Part shown: piece by piece, positions 7,264 to 15,395 of the stretch
Position numbering within the stretch: position 1 is the stretch's first letter
How the letters are laid out: each line of letters begins with the position of its first letter
From: JBBDNV01 sp040877415
GTDB lineage: Bacteria > Planctomycetota > Planctomycetia > Pirellulales > PALSA-1355
Length of the DNA: 64,000 bases
Assembly: GCA_040877415.1 (NCBI GenBank)
Contig: JBBDNV010000150.1
Coordinates: forward strand, 1 to 64,000
Direction: 5' to 3'
The notes under the pieces: generated by a model
What the model saw: the letters and a program-made list of their open reading frames with translations, nothing else
The model's database searches: none
What the model was told of the DNA's origin: nothing
Program-made: the position numbers and the translations under genes

Positions 7264-9396
7264 TCACGACGAGTCCTCCTCACTTGGACTGCTCGGCAGG
7301 AGGCGATAGACGGCCCCTGGGCGGCCGCGCGTTTGCACGCGCTTGGCCTCGATCAACCGCTGCTCGAGCAGCGTGGCCCGAACCTCCTCGTGCTCGCGGC
7401 TGCTCCACGGCAGCCGGCGGTTGATGCGCCAGAACGGCATCCACTCATCGCCGTGCTGTTCACGCCATTGCGAGAGCACTTCCAAGAGCCGCTTCCGCTT
7501 CGAGTCGAACTCGCTCTCGCTGGCATGGTAGCCGGCCATGAACAGCATGCGGCGAGTCTGGTGGTCCACGAACGCCCCCGCCCAGGCGACCGCGTCCGGG
7601 CTGATGATCGGGTCGATGTGATTGACGCTGCAGGCATAGAGCAGTGCCAAGCGACGAGCCTTCTCGTAGGCCCGGGCCCAGATCGCCATTGCAACCGTGT
7701 CATTGCGCGACTCTGCCCGGGTGTAAGCTTGATCGGCCTGCTCGCGGAGTTGGCGAAATTGCTCCCGCGCGTCATCGGTCTGTGGAACCAAACGCGGGTC
7801 GGGGTGCCAGTCGCTGAGATTGCCGGGCGCTCCACCTGGTCGAAACTCGGCCCACCAGCGGGCGACATCCAAGATCGACGCGGGCAGTGGACGATCGCCA
7901 TCCTCGCGGCCGGAACCCCGGCGGCGACATTCGAGCACGATCATGCGAGCCAGGAAACCGTTGGTCAGGAGGCGACGCGACAGGGCCTCATAGAACTGCT
8001 TGGGCACGGCGGTGCCGAAGATCGACAGTGAAGGCTGATCGATTGCCGTTCGTTCCCGCCCGGCCTTGGCGCGCATCACATAGACGCCGCGCGCGCTGGA
8101 GTACATCTGCAGCAACATGCTCACGATCTGTTCGTGCCGCGCGTCCTTGGCTTGGCTGACTCGCAACAGCAGGCCGTCGATCTCGTCGACCTGGTAAAGA
8201 ACGGCAGGCTGCACGAACAATCGATCCTCGATCCCCTCTCCGCTGGCGAAGCTATTGCCAAGGCAGTCGGCCAGCCCCGTCTCGTACAGAATTCGCTGGT
8301 TCACTTGGCGGGCGTGGTCCTTGCCGACGCCAGAGTTTGCCAAGCCCAGGATGTAGAGGTTCGTCCGGTTGCCCATGGGGTCGCGGATTTTGCGACCGGC
8401 CAGGACGGCCTGCAGCGCCAGTGCGCCGCAGAATGCCATGACTCGTTCCGGATAAGGCGCGGTGTCGAGCGTGTACGCCATCACCTCGTCGATGTACCCC
8501 GGCACGCGGAGAAGGTCGTCGGAAATTGGACCAGGGTCATCCGAGGCAACTTCGTCAGCCGGTGCTTCGGCGTACATCTGGTCGTAGTGGTTTTCCGCCA
8601 GAGCGACCGATACCTCGTCGGGTGAATACCGCGCGACACTGACGGCAATGCGCTCCACTTCGGCCGGCGCGAGCGGCGGCACGCACCGGTCGCGGTTGAC
8701 GCGGTCTAGTGCCGCCGAAATCTCGCCTTGCGACATGCCGACGCGGCGCATTGCGCCGCCCAGGCGGGCCAGGGTCGCGTTCCGTTGGCCCGAGGGGATC
8801 GGGTTTGCCCGTTCGGGACCGGCCGCGACTCGTGGCGACGTGGGCGACGTCGTGCCAACGCGATCGAGTTGGGCTACGAGCCAGGCCGGCGGCCCGAGCA
8901 GCCGGTCGGGAGTGACGTCCAGCTCGATGTCCCGCACCCAACTGTATGAACCTTCGCGCCTTCGCGAGGGAGCCACGACGATGTAGCCGCCATCGGTGCG
9001 CACATCGACGTGCGGGGCCAGGACGCTGGTGCCGCACCGCCAGGCCTTGCCGGTCGGTTTGTGGAATACGTGGTGCCGGCCGCCGCGTGGCGTGATGGCG
9101 GTGGGTGCGGCCGACAGCGCGAGCAGCTTTTCAGGCTCGTCGCGCAACCAGGTGTTCGCCGAGCCGTTGTCGAGAGGATCGACGTCGACCACGAGTAGCC
9201 CGGCAGCGGCGATAGCAATATTGGCCGAGGGATGCGCCGACCACCACGCCTCGATCTGCTCCGCATCGGTCGTTGCATCATGGAAGCCGTGCTCCGTGAG
9301 CGGAGTGCTATCGCCTGGCGCACAGGGAAATACGGCGTAGCCCAGCTCGGCGTACCGCAGCGCGGCGATCAACAGCGGGTTGGGCGCGGTGGCCAT
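7264..9396 (-). CDS. Bifunctional primase-polymerase / DUF3987 helicase-like protein
   Basis: A 710-residue phage replication protein. Residues about 8-175 are a Prim-Pol domain: catalytic DVD at 71-73, GGRHHVF with R107-H109, and VDVRTDGGYIVVAPS with D131 and D135. Residues 290-700 are a DUF3987/YfjI-type ATPase with Walker A GLANSGVGKD at 351-360. It would synthesise primers and help load replication at the fork. It is the last gene of a coupled block; its ATG overlaps the stop of the helicase gene upstream. Length is normal for this architecture in prophages and integrated elements. Confidence 0.9.
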   Translation of the reverse strand: MATAPNPLLIAALRYAELGYAVFPCAPGDSTPLTEHGFHDATTDAEQIEAWWSAHPSANIAIAAAGLLVVDVDPLDNGSANTWLRDEPEKLLALSAAPTAITPRGGRHHVFHKPTGKAWRCGTSVLAPHVDVRTDGGYIVVAPSRRREGSYSWVRDIELDVTPDRLLGPPAWLVAQLDRVGTTSPTSPRVAAGPERANPIPSGQRNATLARLGGAMRRVGMSQGEISAALDRVNRDRCVPPLAPAEVERIAVSVARYSPDEVSVALAENHYDQMYAEAPADEVASDDPGPISDDLLRVPGYIDEVMAYTLDTAPYPERVMAFCGALALQAVLAGRKIRDPMGNRTNLYILGLANSGVGKDHARQVNQRILYETGLADCLGNSFASGEGIEDRLFVQPAVLYQVDEIDGLLLRVSQAKDARHEQIVSMLLQMYSSARGVYVMRAKAGRERTAIDQPSLSIFGTAVPKQFYEALSRRLLTNGFLARMIVLECRRRGSGREDGDRPLPASILDVARWWAEFRPGGAPGNLSDWHPDPRLVPQTDDAREQFRQLREQADQAYTRAESRNDTVAMAIWARAYEKARRLALLYACSVNHIDPIISPDAVAWAGAFVDHQTRRMLFMAGYHASESEFDSKRKRLLEVLSQWREQHGDEWMPFWRINRRLPWSSREHEEVRATLLEQRLIEAKRVQTRGRPGAVYRLLPSSPSEEDSS

Positions 9397-11054
9397 CAGA
9401 ATGGGCAGTCCTCCTCGCAGGATTGGTCGACCAGAGCCGCCAGAGGCTCAGGCCGTGGGCCCAGCTCGTGGTTGACGACCCGCTCATAGCGCTCGCCAGC
9501 AACGGCTCGCACAGTGATCGATCGCGTTGGCGCGAGACCGCCGCCTTCGGCGACTTCAACGGCACGCTCTGCGGTATCTGGGACCGGATCTGGTGACCGA
9601 CGCCGCCACCACGCCGCGGCCTTGGATCGCGCGTAGCCGTCGTGCTCGAGGCAAATCCATTCGCTCTTGTAGTCGTGCCAGCCGACCTGGTAGTCCACGC
9701 GCAGTGTCTTGGGATCACCGTTGCGTGCGCCGCGCTTGGTGTGGACGCTGTACAGTACCGAACGCACCGAGTACTTCGTCGTCGTCACCTCGCCCGACAG
9801 AATGCTTGCCTCGCTGGCCTTTGCCTCGTGCTGCGTGCGCTTCGGCGGCGGGAACTCATACCCGCACTGCGGGCAGGTGGCGAAGCCGGCGGCGATCACT
9901 GCCTGGCACTCGGGACATTCCTTCGCCGGTGCCTGGCCATTGCCACGGTCGAGCGTCGTGACCTTGATGTCGTCCACCGGACCATGCCGCAGCACGTTGC
10001 CGCCGAAGTCGAGCACCAGGCAGTCGTCTTTACTGGGATGGAGGCGAAAGCCACGGCCGACCATTTGGTAGTAGAGGCCTGGGGACATGGTCGGCCGCAC
10101 GAGGGCCACGCAGTCGATGTGGGGTGCGTCAAAGCCGGTCGTAAGCACGTTGACGTTGCACAGGTATTTAAGTTCGCCTCGGCGAAAGCGGCCCAATTCG
10201 GCGTCGCGTTCAGTTGTCGGGGTCTCGCCGCACACAAAGCCGCACTCGGTGCCGTGCTGGCGCTGGAGCACGTCGACGATATGCCGGCCGTGTTTGACGC
10301 CGGAGGCAAAGATGAGGCAGGCGTTGCGGCTTGCGGCGTGCTGGATGATTTCTTCGCACGCAGAACAAACCAGCGCGTCCTGGTCCATCAAGGTTTCGAC
10401 CTCGTCGGCCACGAACTCACCACCGCGCACGTGCAGCTCGGTCGCGTCGGCCTTGGACTTGCCGGCTTTGCTGACGAGCGCGCATAAGAACCCGTCGCGG
10501 ATCAGCTCGCGGACGCCGACCTCGTAGCAGATGTGGTTGAGAAATCCGTCGGGCGTGCAGATGGGGCCCGTCTTCAGTCGGAACGGCGTTGCGGTGAAAC
10601 CCACGATCCTCAGCTCAGGGTTCACGACTTTGGCGTCGGCCAGGAACTGGCGATATATCCCGTCGCCTTCCAGCGGGATGAGATGAGCCTCGTCGACCAT
10701 CACCAGATTGAACGCGTCCAACTCGCAAGCGCGGCGATATACCGACTGGATTCCCGCGACGATCACCGGGTGCTCGGTGTCGCGCCGCTTGAGACCCGCC
10801 GAGTAGATGCCGAAGTTCACCTCCGGGCAGACGAGCCGCAGCTTGTCAGTCGTTTGTTCCAGCAGCTCCTTCACGTGCGCCAGGATCAGCACGCGCCCCT
10901 GCCACAGCTCGACGGCCTCCTTGCAAATCGAAGCCATGATGGGTGTCTTACCGCCGGCCGTCGGCACCACGGCGCACGGGCTGTCGTCCCTGGTGCGCAG
11001 GTGCTCGTACACGGCGTCAATGCATGCGCGCTGATACGGGCGCAGTTCCATCAT
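9396..11054 (-). CDS. DEAD/DEAH-box (SF2) helicase with C-terminal zinc ribbon
   Basis: A 552-residue protein. Walker A VVPTAGGKTP at 29-38, DEAH at 121-124 and a helicase C-terminal domain ending in VGRGFRLHPSK. A four-Cys ribbon CPECQAVIAAGFATCPQCG lies near residue 400. It resembles UvrB/RecG-like Res-subunit helicases in phage replication modules. Two adjacent ATG codons (11054 and 11051) overlap the stop of the upstream zinc-ribbon gene. Likely role is unwinding during phage replication or recombination together with the primase-polymerase and RusA. Confidence 0.9.
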   Translation of the reverse strand: MMELRPYQRACIDAVYEHLRTRDDSPCAVVPTAGGKTPIMASICKEAVELWQGRVLILAHVKELLEQTTDKLRLVCPEVNFGIYSAGLKRRDTEHPVIVAGIQSVYRRACELDAFNLVMVDEAHLIPLEGDGIYRQFLADAKVVNPELRIVGFTATPFRLKTGPICTPDGFLNHICYEVGVRELIRDGFLCALVSKAGKSKADATELHVRGGEFVADEVETLMDQDALVCSACEEIIQHAASRNACLIFASGVKHGRHIVDVLQRQHGTECGFVCGETPTTERDAELGRFRRGELKYLCNVNVLTTGFDAPHIDCVALVRPTMSPGLYYQMVGRGFRLHPSKDDCLVLDFGGNVLRHGPVDDIKVTTLDRGNGQAPAKECPECQAVIAAGFATCPQCGYEFPPPKRTQHEAKASEASILSGEVTTTKYSVRSVLYSVHTKRGARNGDPKTLRVDYQVGWHDYKSEWICLEHDGYARSKAAAWWRRRSPDPVPDTAERAVEVAEGGGLAPTRSITVRAVAGERYERVVNHELGPRPEPLAALVDQSCEEDCPF

Positions 11055-11227
11055 TCAATCAGTTCCCCATTCCGCCGTTTTCCGCCCCGCTGCTTCTTTA
11101 TTTCTGCTTCCCCGCATTTGGACACACGATCGTTGATCTTGTGGCAGCGAGGACAGATGCGATTGCCCGGCCCCGTCGAATCGAACGGCTGGCCGCACTT
11201 CAGGCACGTTCGTTGCTTGATGTCCAT
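11051..11227 (-). CDS. 58-residue zinc-ribbon protein
   Basis: My translation of the complement gives MDIKQRTCLKCGQPF..., with CLKCG and CPRCHK forming a compact four-Cys ribbon and a basic C-terminus (KKQRGGKRRNG). It starts at ATG 11227 directly after the stop of the RusA gene and its TGA overlaps the helicase ATG. This tight packing supports translation despite the small size. It is probably a nucleic-acid-binding accessory of the replication operon. Confidence 0.7.
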   Translation of the reverse strand: MDIKQRTCLKCGQPFDSTGPGNRICPRCHKINDRVSKCGEAEIKKQRGGKRRNGELIE

Positions 11228-11572
11228 TCAGAGGCGCTCCAACCGGACGCGCACTTTGCCCCCAGCCACGACGTGCTGGCGTTCGACGGTGAGCCGAGCA
11301 ACCTGTGAGTCGTCCTGGTAAGCGCCGCCGTGGGCCAGCGCGTCCAGCAGCGCCTTTTGCACGTTGTCGATGTCGCGTCGACGGTTGTCCGGCGGAAACA
11401 CCGCGACCTCGACGACGAGGGGACCTAGCAGGGGACGAACCCCGCCGGCCGCGAGGATCGAACAGACCGCCTTGCGGAATGCCCGACCCCCGCGACTTAT
11501 GAGCGTCCGTGCTCCTACTCGCCTCCAGTAATGGTTGACCGATGGCGGGTACGGCAGTTCCAGTTCGATCAT
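11228..11572 (-). CDS. rusA: RusA-family Holliday junction resolvase
   Basis: A 114-residue endonuclease that cuts four-way DNA junctions during phage recombination. The N-terminal LPYPPSVNHYWR is the family signature. RRDIDN at 65-70 supplies catalytic Asp residues, and AYQDDSQV at 84-91 carries the second acidic pair. Length is close to the usual 110-130. ATG 11572 is preferred over the upstream GTG/ATG positions because it begins the conserved core; it overlaps the stop of the DUF669 gene. Confidence 0.92.
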   Translation of the reverse strand: MIELELPYPPSVNHYWRRVGARTLISRGGRAFRKAVCSILAAGGVRPLLGPLVVEVAVFPPDNRRRDIDNVQKALLDALAHGGAYQDDSQVARLTVERQHVVAGGKVRVRLERL

Positions 11573-12036
11573 CACGAGCGCTTCCAAGGAGGTGTGCTGT
11601 TAGCTGCCGCCGCAACCGGAGCCCCGGCCACGGAAGGCACATCCTTCTTGGAGTAGCCTTTGATTTCGTTAGTGATGTCCCCGGTATCCGTGCGCTTCTT
11701 ACAGCGGACGTGGATTACCAGCGGCAGGTTGTGCAGCTCGACCGAGTCGGTGGGTGCAAGCACGCCGACAGCCCGACAGATGGCGGATAGCTCCGCGCGG
11801 GCGATCTGCACGGCAGTCGCGTTCGGGTTATCGAGGTTCAGGCGAGTCCACAGCAGGCGATTCCTGAACTCACCTTCGATGACTTGGAACGTGAGTTTGA
11901 GAAAGTGCCCGGTGCCTGCCTTGTTGGGGGTCATCTCCGACTCGGTGATCACCGCCGGGTACTTTCCGGGAGGAATTGGGTCGAACTCGCTGGTCGGTTC
12001 GACTTGGTTGGCATCAAAGCCGCTGAGGTCAGCCAT
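11572..12036 (-). CDS. DUF669 family (ssDNA-binding-like) phage protein
   Basis: A 154-residue protein starting at ATG 12036. The pattern IPPGKYPAVITESEMTPNK, GTGHFLKLTFQVIEGEFRNR and LDNPNATAVQIARAELSAIC is that of DUF669. Such proteins sit next to Sak4-like recombinases in phages and are thought to bind single-stranded DNA. It overlaps the Sak4-like gene by 8 nt upstream and RusA downstream, which supports a shared recombination role. Confidence 0.85.
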   Translation of the reverse strand: MADLSGFDANQVEPTSEFDPIPPGKYPAVITESEMTPNKAGTGHFLKLTFQVIEGEFRNRLLWTRLNLDNPNATAVQIARAELSAICRAVGVLAPTDSVELHNLPLVIHVRCKKRTDTGDITNEIKGYSKKDVPSVAGAPVAAAANSTPPWKRS

Positions 12037-12814
12037 TGATGTTGGCTCCTTGGGGTTGGTGGCTGGTAAGTGCCTGAATGAACGCCGCCCATGAAAGCGG
12101 CAGCTCTTCCGTAATGCCGTAGCGGTTCTTGGCGACGCAGGAGGGGCCGCCCACACAGCGCAGGATGCGTTCGCCGCCGTCCTTGCCAATGGCGTGGGCG
12201 ATGGTGCGCTTGCGGTTGAACCCGGAGTCTTCACTCTGGGTGCGGATCTTCCGGGTCGCGAAGAGCACGGCGTCGCACCATTCACTCACTAGCGCCGCAG
12301 CATGTTTGTGCAAGCGCGGTGAGTAACGGTCGTAGGGCGATGACTCAGGATCTTCGAATCGCTCCACTTTCGAGTGCGCGATCAAGAGCACGACCATGCC
12401 GCGGGCGTTGCGCAGGGCGTTCAGATGGTTGATGATCTCGCGCCAATAGGTCAGTGCGTGCGTGTAACCCTTGGAGTACCCGCCGTCGACTTTCTCGATT
12501 GACGTGACGCCGTGTTCAATGCACAGCCGGTCCCACACCAGGCGCTCCAGCCAGTCGAGGCTGTCGATCACGACGCTCTCATAGCCGTGCTCCTGGCCGT
12601 GAAGCTCCGTGAGCGCCGCGATCACGTCCTCGTAGGTGGTCGCCAACGGGAACTTGTCGCAATCGATTTCGTCGAGACCGTCCTCGGTTTGGACGAAGAT
12701 CGCGTTGGGCGCCAGCGAGCCGAACGTGCTCTTGCCAATTCCTTCAACGCCGTAGAGAAGTATGCGGGGCGGCCTGGACATGCGGCCCCGTTGGACATAT
12801 GACAATAACGTCAC
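12029..12814 (-). CDS. Sak4-like / AAA ATPase of phage recombination
   Basis: A 261-residue RecA-fold ATPase. Walker A GVEGIGKST at 22-30 and a Walker B-like YESVVIDSLDWLE near 78-90. The rest matches phage ATP-binding proteins assigned to the Sak4 annealing family. The start is GTG 12814, which overlaps the previous stop as GTGA and follows AGGAGG by 8 nt. Adjacent DUF669 and RusA genes fit a single-strand annealing and junction-resolution pathway. Confidence 0.85.
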   Translation of the reverse strand: MTLLSYVQRGRMSRPPRILLYGVEGIGKSTFGSLAPNAIFVQTEDGLDEIDCDKFPLATTYEDVIAALTELHGQEHGYESVVIDSLDWLERLVWDRLCIEHGVTSIEKVDGGYSKGYTHALTYWREIINHLNALRNARGMVVLLIAHSKVERFEDPESSPYDRYSPRLHKHAAALVSEWCDAVLFATRKIRTQSEDSGFNRKRTIAHAIGKDGGERILRCVGGPSCVAKNRYGITEELPLSWAAFIQALTSHQPQGANING

Positions 12815-13116
12815 GCGGCGACCTCCTCGGGTTTGTGGGCGGTTACGGAATCGACACGCTCGACCTCGAACGCGTCAGGGCCGAACTCGCGGCCGATGAA
12901 ACCAACGAATAAGCGGTTCAAGTCGCGGCCGACCGGAGTAGAGGCGTCGATCACGCACGTCCGCTTGGCGGCTTCCGCCGCGTGGCCGGCGTCGAGACGC
13001 ACTTGCGCCTGGCCATGAAGGCTCTCGGTCGCCAGCAAGGCGAGTACTAGCGACGCCTCCACCTCCTCGAAGGGAACGCTGCGCGCGAACTTGTAGCGAT
13101 AGATTTCGGCGCTCAT
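12811..13116 (-). CDS. Phage protein of unknown function in recombination operon
   Basis: A 101-residue protein, predicted alpha/beta: VPFEEVEASLVLALLATESL, VRLDAGHAAEAAKRTCVIDA, LFVGFIGREFG. It has no known motif. Its stop overlaps the GTG of the Sak4-like ATPase, and homologues in this position of phage operons are common, so it is probably an accessory of the recombinase. Start ATG 13116 is followed directly by the conserved-looking AEIYRYKF. Confidence 0.65.
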   Translation of the reverse strand: MSAEIYRYKFARSVPFEEVEASLVLALLATESLHGQAQVRLDAGHAAEAAKRTCVIDASTPVGRDLNRLFVGFIGREFGPDAFEVERVDSVTAHKPEEVAA

Positions 13117-13192
13117 GGGTGGCTCCGAGAAGAAGGGCGGCGAGCGGTGGATACTATTGACCTACCGGCTCGCCGCCGGATCTGTCGGAAAG

Positions 13193-13783
13193 CTACGCCA
13201 GGTAATCGCGCAGGCCGGCCTTCTCGAACCGCACCAGGATGCGGTCGCGGATCTCATAGACCGTGCCCTGCGAGATGACTAGCTCGCGAGCCGCTGCAGC
13301 CTTCGAACTCCGCATCACGATCTCGCACACCTTGCGCATCGTGGGCGGCATCTGGTCGAGCACGCTGACCACGTCCTCACCAAGTTCCCATATTTCTTCG
13401 TTCGACCGACGATACCTGCCTGTACGGCGCTGCTGCTGGGAATCAGGCAGCGTCGCCCCGAACTCCGTACAGTCACCATCGGCATCCTTGATGGGCTGAT
13501 TCAACGAGCCGCCTTCATGCTCGCCCGAGCGTTTGTCGGCCCGCTGGTGCGCCAAGATCGTCGCGTAGCGGTTCTCGCAGACCACGACGACGAAGGCCTC
13601 CCAATTGGCGGTGTCGGGATTGAAATGCTTGCGACGCTGGAGCAAATCAAGCGCGAAGTCTTGCAGTAAGTCCTCGCGGTCGGCTTCCCGGAATCCCGCC
13701 CGTCCAATCAGTTGGCGGACCTTGGTGCGAATGAAACGGGCAGTGAACTCATCAAAGCAGTCGAGATTGTGTTTGGTAACCAT
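13193..13783 (-). CDS. Phage-borne ECF-like sigma-70 family factor
   Basis: A 196-residue protein. The sigma-2 region is FIRTKVRQLIG with ADREDLLQDFALDLLQRRKHF, and region 4 includes VLDQMPPTMRKVCEIVM then AAARELVISQGTVYEIRDRIL, a clear HTH. ATG 13783 is chosen because AAGGAG lies 8 nt upstream; an in-frame start at 13807 lacks one. A 45-residue insert rich in Asp/Gln/Arg separates the two regions. It sits at the upstream end of the replication operon and could direct host polymerase to phage promoters. Confidence 0.85.
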   Translation of the reverse strand: MVTKHNLDCFDEFTARFIRTKVRQLIGRAGFREADREDLLQDFALDLLQRRKHFNPDTANWEAFVVVVCENRYATILAHQRADKRSGEHEGGSLNQPIKDADGDCTEFGATLPDSQQQRRTGRYRRSNEEIWELGEDVVSVLDQMPPTMRKVCEIVMRSSKAAAARELVISQGTVYEIRDRILVRFEKAGLRDYLA

Positions 13784-13961
13784 TCGAAGAACTCCTTGGA
13801 CCGCCAAGGAGGGGCGAGTGGGTGGTCACCAAGCGCCGGCATAGAAACAGCACGAGCGGAAACGTGCGAGGATCGCCGAGTCTCGGCGACTCCCACAACG
13901 CCTCCGCTCATGCGGTCGGTTAGTTGTTTGGAATCGAACTGCAGAACAACGAGAGCAACCG

Positions 13962-14315
13962 TTAGGAATGCTCGCGGAACTCAAGGCCGACCGGTAAACC
14001 GTCGTGGACCTTGATGACATCGATCACGCCCGTGCCGATGGCCGCGAGCTCACGCTGAAACGCGAGTTGCTCGCGCTTCAGCGGGTAGTCCGCTTTTGTC
14101 GGCATGTTGCGCAGCGGACCCGCCTCGGATAGGCGGACCGTGCGGACGATTTGGGGCGCTGGATCAAAGAGAGGGTCGCCCGCGCGGACGTGAAGACCGC
14201 GAACGGTTCCGTACCCTAAACGCCAAAAGCGATCAAGCCAACGGCGAAGGTTCGGAGAGGGCGACCCGGCCGGGGCATCGGTGCCAGGCGGCCGGTCATC
14301 AGGTGGGGACAACAT
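13962..14315 (-). CDS. Hypothetical phage protein
   Basis: A 117-residue protein with a Pro/Asp-rich N-terminus, then NLRRWLDRFWRLGYGTVRGL and a C-terminal YPLKREQLAFQRELAAIG helix. It belongs to no family I recognise. AAGGAG lies 6 nt before ATG 14315, a good translation signal. It stands alone between the terminator at 14384-14418 and the sigma-factor gene. The 178-nt spacer 13784-13961 holds no feature I can support. Confidence 0.55.
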   Translation of the reverse strand: MLSPPDDRPPGTDAPAGSPSPNLRRWLDRFWRLGYGTVRGLHVRAGDPLFDPAPQIVRTVRLSEAGPLRNMPTKADYPLKREQLAFQRELAAIGTGVIDVIKVHDGLPVGLEFREHS

Positions 14316-14383
14316 AGTTGCTCCTTCTGCTGAGGAAATGGGCCGTCGACATGACGACCGCGACAGAAGGAAGCATGGACCGG

Positions 14384-14418
14384 AAATGCTGACATTCCCC
14401 GATATCCAAATGTCAGCA
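14384..14418 (-). terminator. Terminator for the two-gene cassette 14424-16572
   Basis: Read on the minus strand, TGCTGACATT and AATGTCAGCA form a perfect 10-bp stem (14409-14418 with 14387-14396) with a 12-nt loop, followed by TTTCC. It begins 5 nt after the stop of the 14424-15395 gene. Confidence 0.5.
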
Positions 14419-14423
14419 AGACG

Positions 14424-15395
14424 TCAGCCAGATTGCGAGGCGTTGCTGAAGTCGTGGCGGCGAATGTGTGGTTTGCCGTGGACCACATGGAACGAGAGTC
14501 GAAGTGGAGGAGTCGCTTTGGCAAGTTTGTTGTTGAGCCTGCCGAGGAATTGACTGATCCGGTCTCGCTGTGCCTTTGTATTCCGAAAGGTCTCTCGCCA
14601 GACGGCGTCGCTGTCTATGCGCATCACTTGGTCGATCTGGACAAACTGCGACACAACGCCCTTTGCGATAAACAGTTCCTCTTTACGACTGAGCGAGCAT
14701 GTGTGTTCAATCCCACGAAACACAACTTGATTTGGCGCGTGATATCCGTCCGGCAACGCAGTTGATGCGAGTGTCGCAACGACGGACAGCCAGTCGACCT
14801 TCATGTTGTCGCCCGATAGCGCCACGATGGTAATCCCCTTCGACTCAAGTAGCTGTCGGTGCGAGTTTCGCACAACAACCGTGAGCGGCGTAAGCACTAC
14901 GATTCTTTTCGTGCCTTGCGGTCGCTCCAACGTGCGACAACGCCCTGAGAATTCTGACGGATCGACATTGCTCAATGAGAGATAGACATCGATCGCACCG
15001 AAACCGTCAACTATCCTTCGCCCCAGCGCAATGATTTCGCCCTCGGCATCAAGCTCCTCGCCTTCGATACCGTTCTCGTGGCGCAAGTGCTTTGCGAATG
15101 AATCAAGGTCGACACGATACTGCCGAACATCACCTTCTTCCAGTTGAATCGCAGGAAACCAATCGGCGTCCTCCAGGGGCACTGCACACCATCCACGGGC
15201 CGTCTTATGGACGGCCACGAATTCGCCCGAGGTCGGTCGCTGAGGATGAGGGATCTCGTCCGCGTGATCGGCCGTCTCAACGAGGACGCGGGCGCTTAGG
15301 ATTTTGCGCAGTTCGGGTTTTGGATACGGCTCGACTTCGCGAAATCGCAGTATTGGACTGCTTGTTTCGTGGAGGCGATGCAGTAGCAAACCCAT
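14424..15395 (-). CDS. Unrecognised protein with winged-helix-like C-terminus
   Basis: About 323 residues from ATG 15395 (MGLLLHRLHETSS), with GGGAGG just upstream; ATG 15434 would increase overlap with the preceding gene. The N-terminal half (VLVETADHADEIP, WFPAIQLEEGDV) and the middle alpha/beta part (TKRIVVLTPLTVVVRNSHRQ) are of unknown type. Residues about 260-310 (WRETFRNTKAQRDRISQFLGRLNNKLAK) resemble a winged-helix DNA-binding domain. Lower G+C than the replication genes. Probably works with the protein encoded at 15277-16572, because the two genes overlap and share a terminator. Confidence 0.6.
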   Translation of the reverse strand: MGLLLHRLHETSSPILRFREVEPYPKPELRKILSARVLVETADHADEIPHPQRPTSGEFVAVHKTARGWCAVPLEDADWFPAIQLEEGDVRQYRVDLDSFAKHLRHENGIEGEELDAEGEIIALGRRIVDGFGAIDVYLSLSNVDPSEFSGRCRTLERPQGTKRIVVLTPLTVVVRNSHRQLLESKGITIVALSGDNMKVDWLSVVATLASTALPDGYHAPNQVVFRGIEHTCSLSRKEELFIAKGVVSQFVQIDQVMRIDSDAVWRETFRNTKAQRDRISQFLGRLNNKLAKATPPLRLSFHVVHGKPHIRRHDFSNASQSG

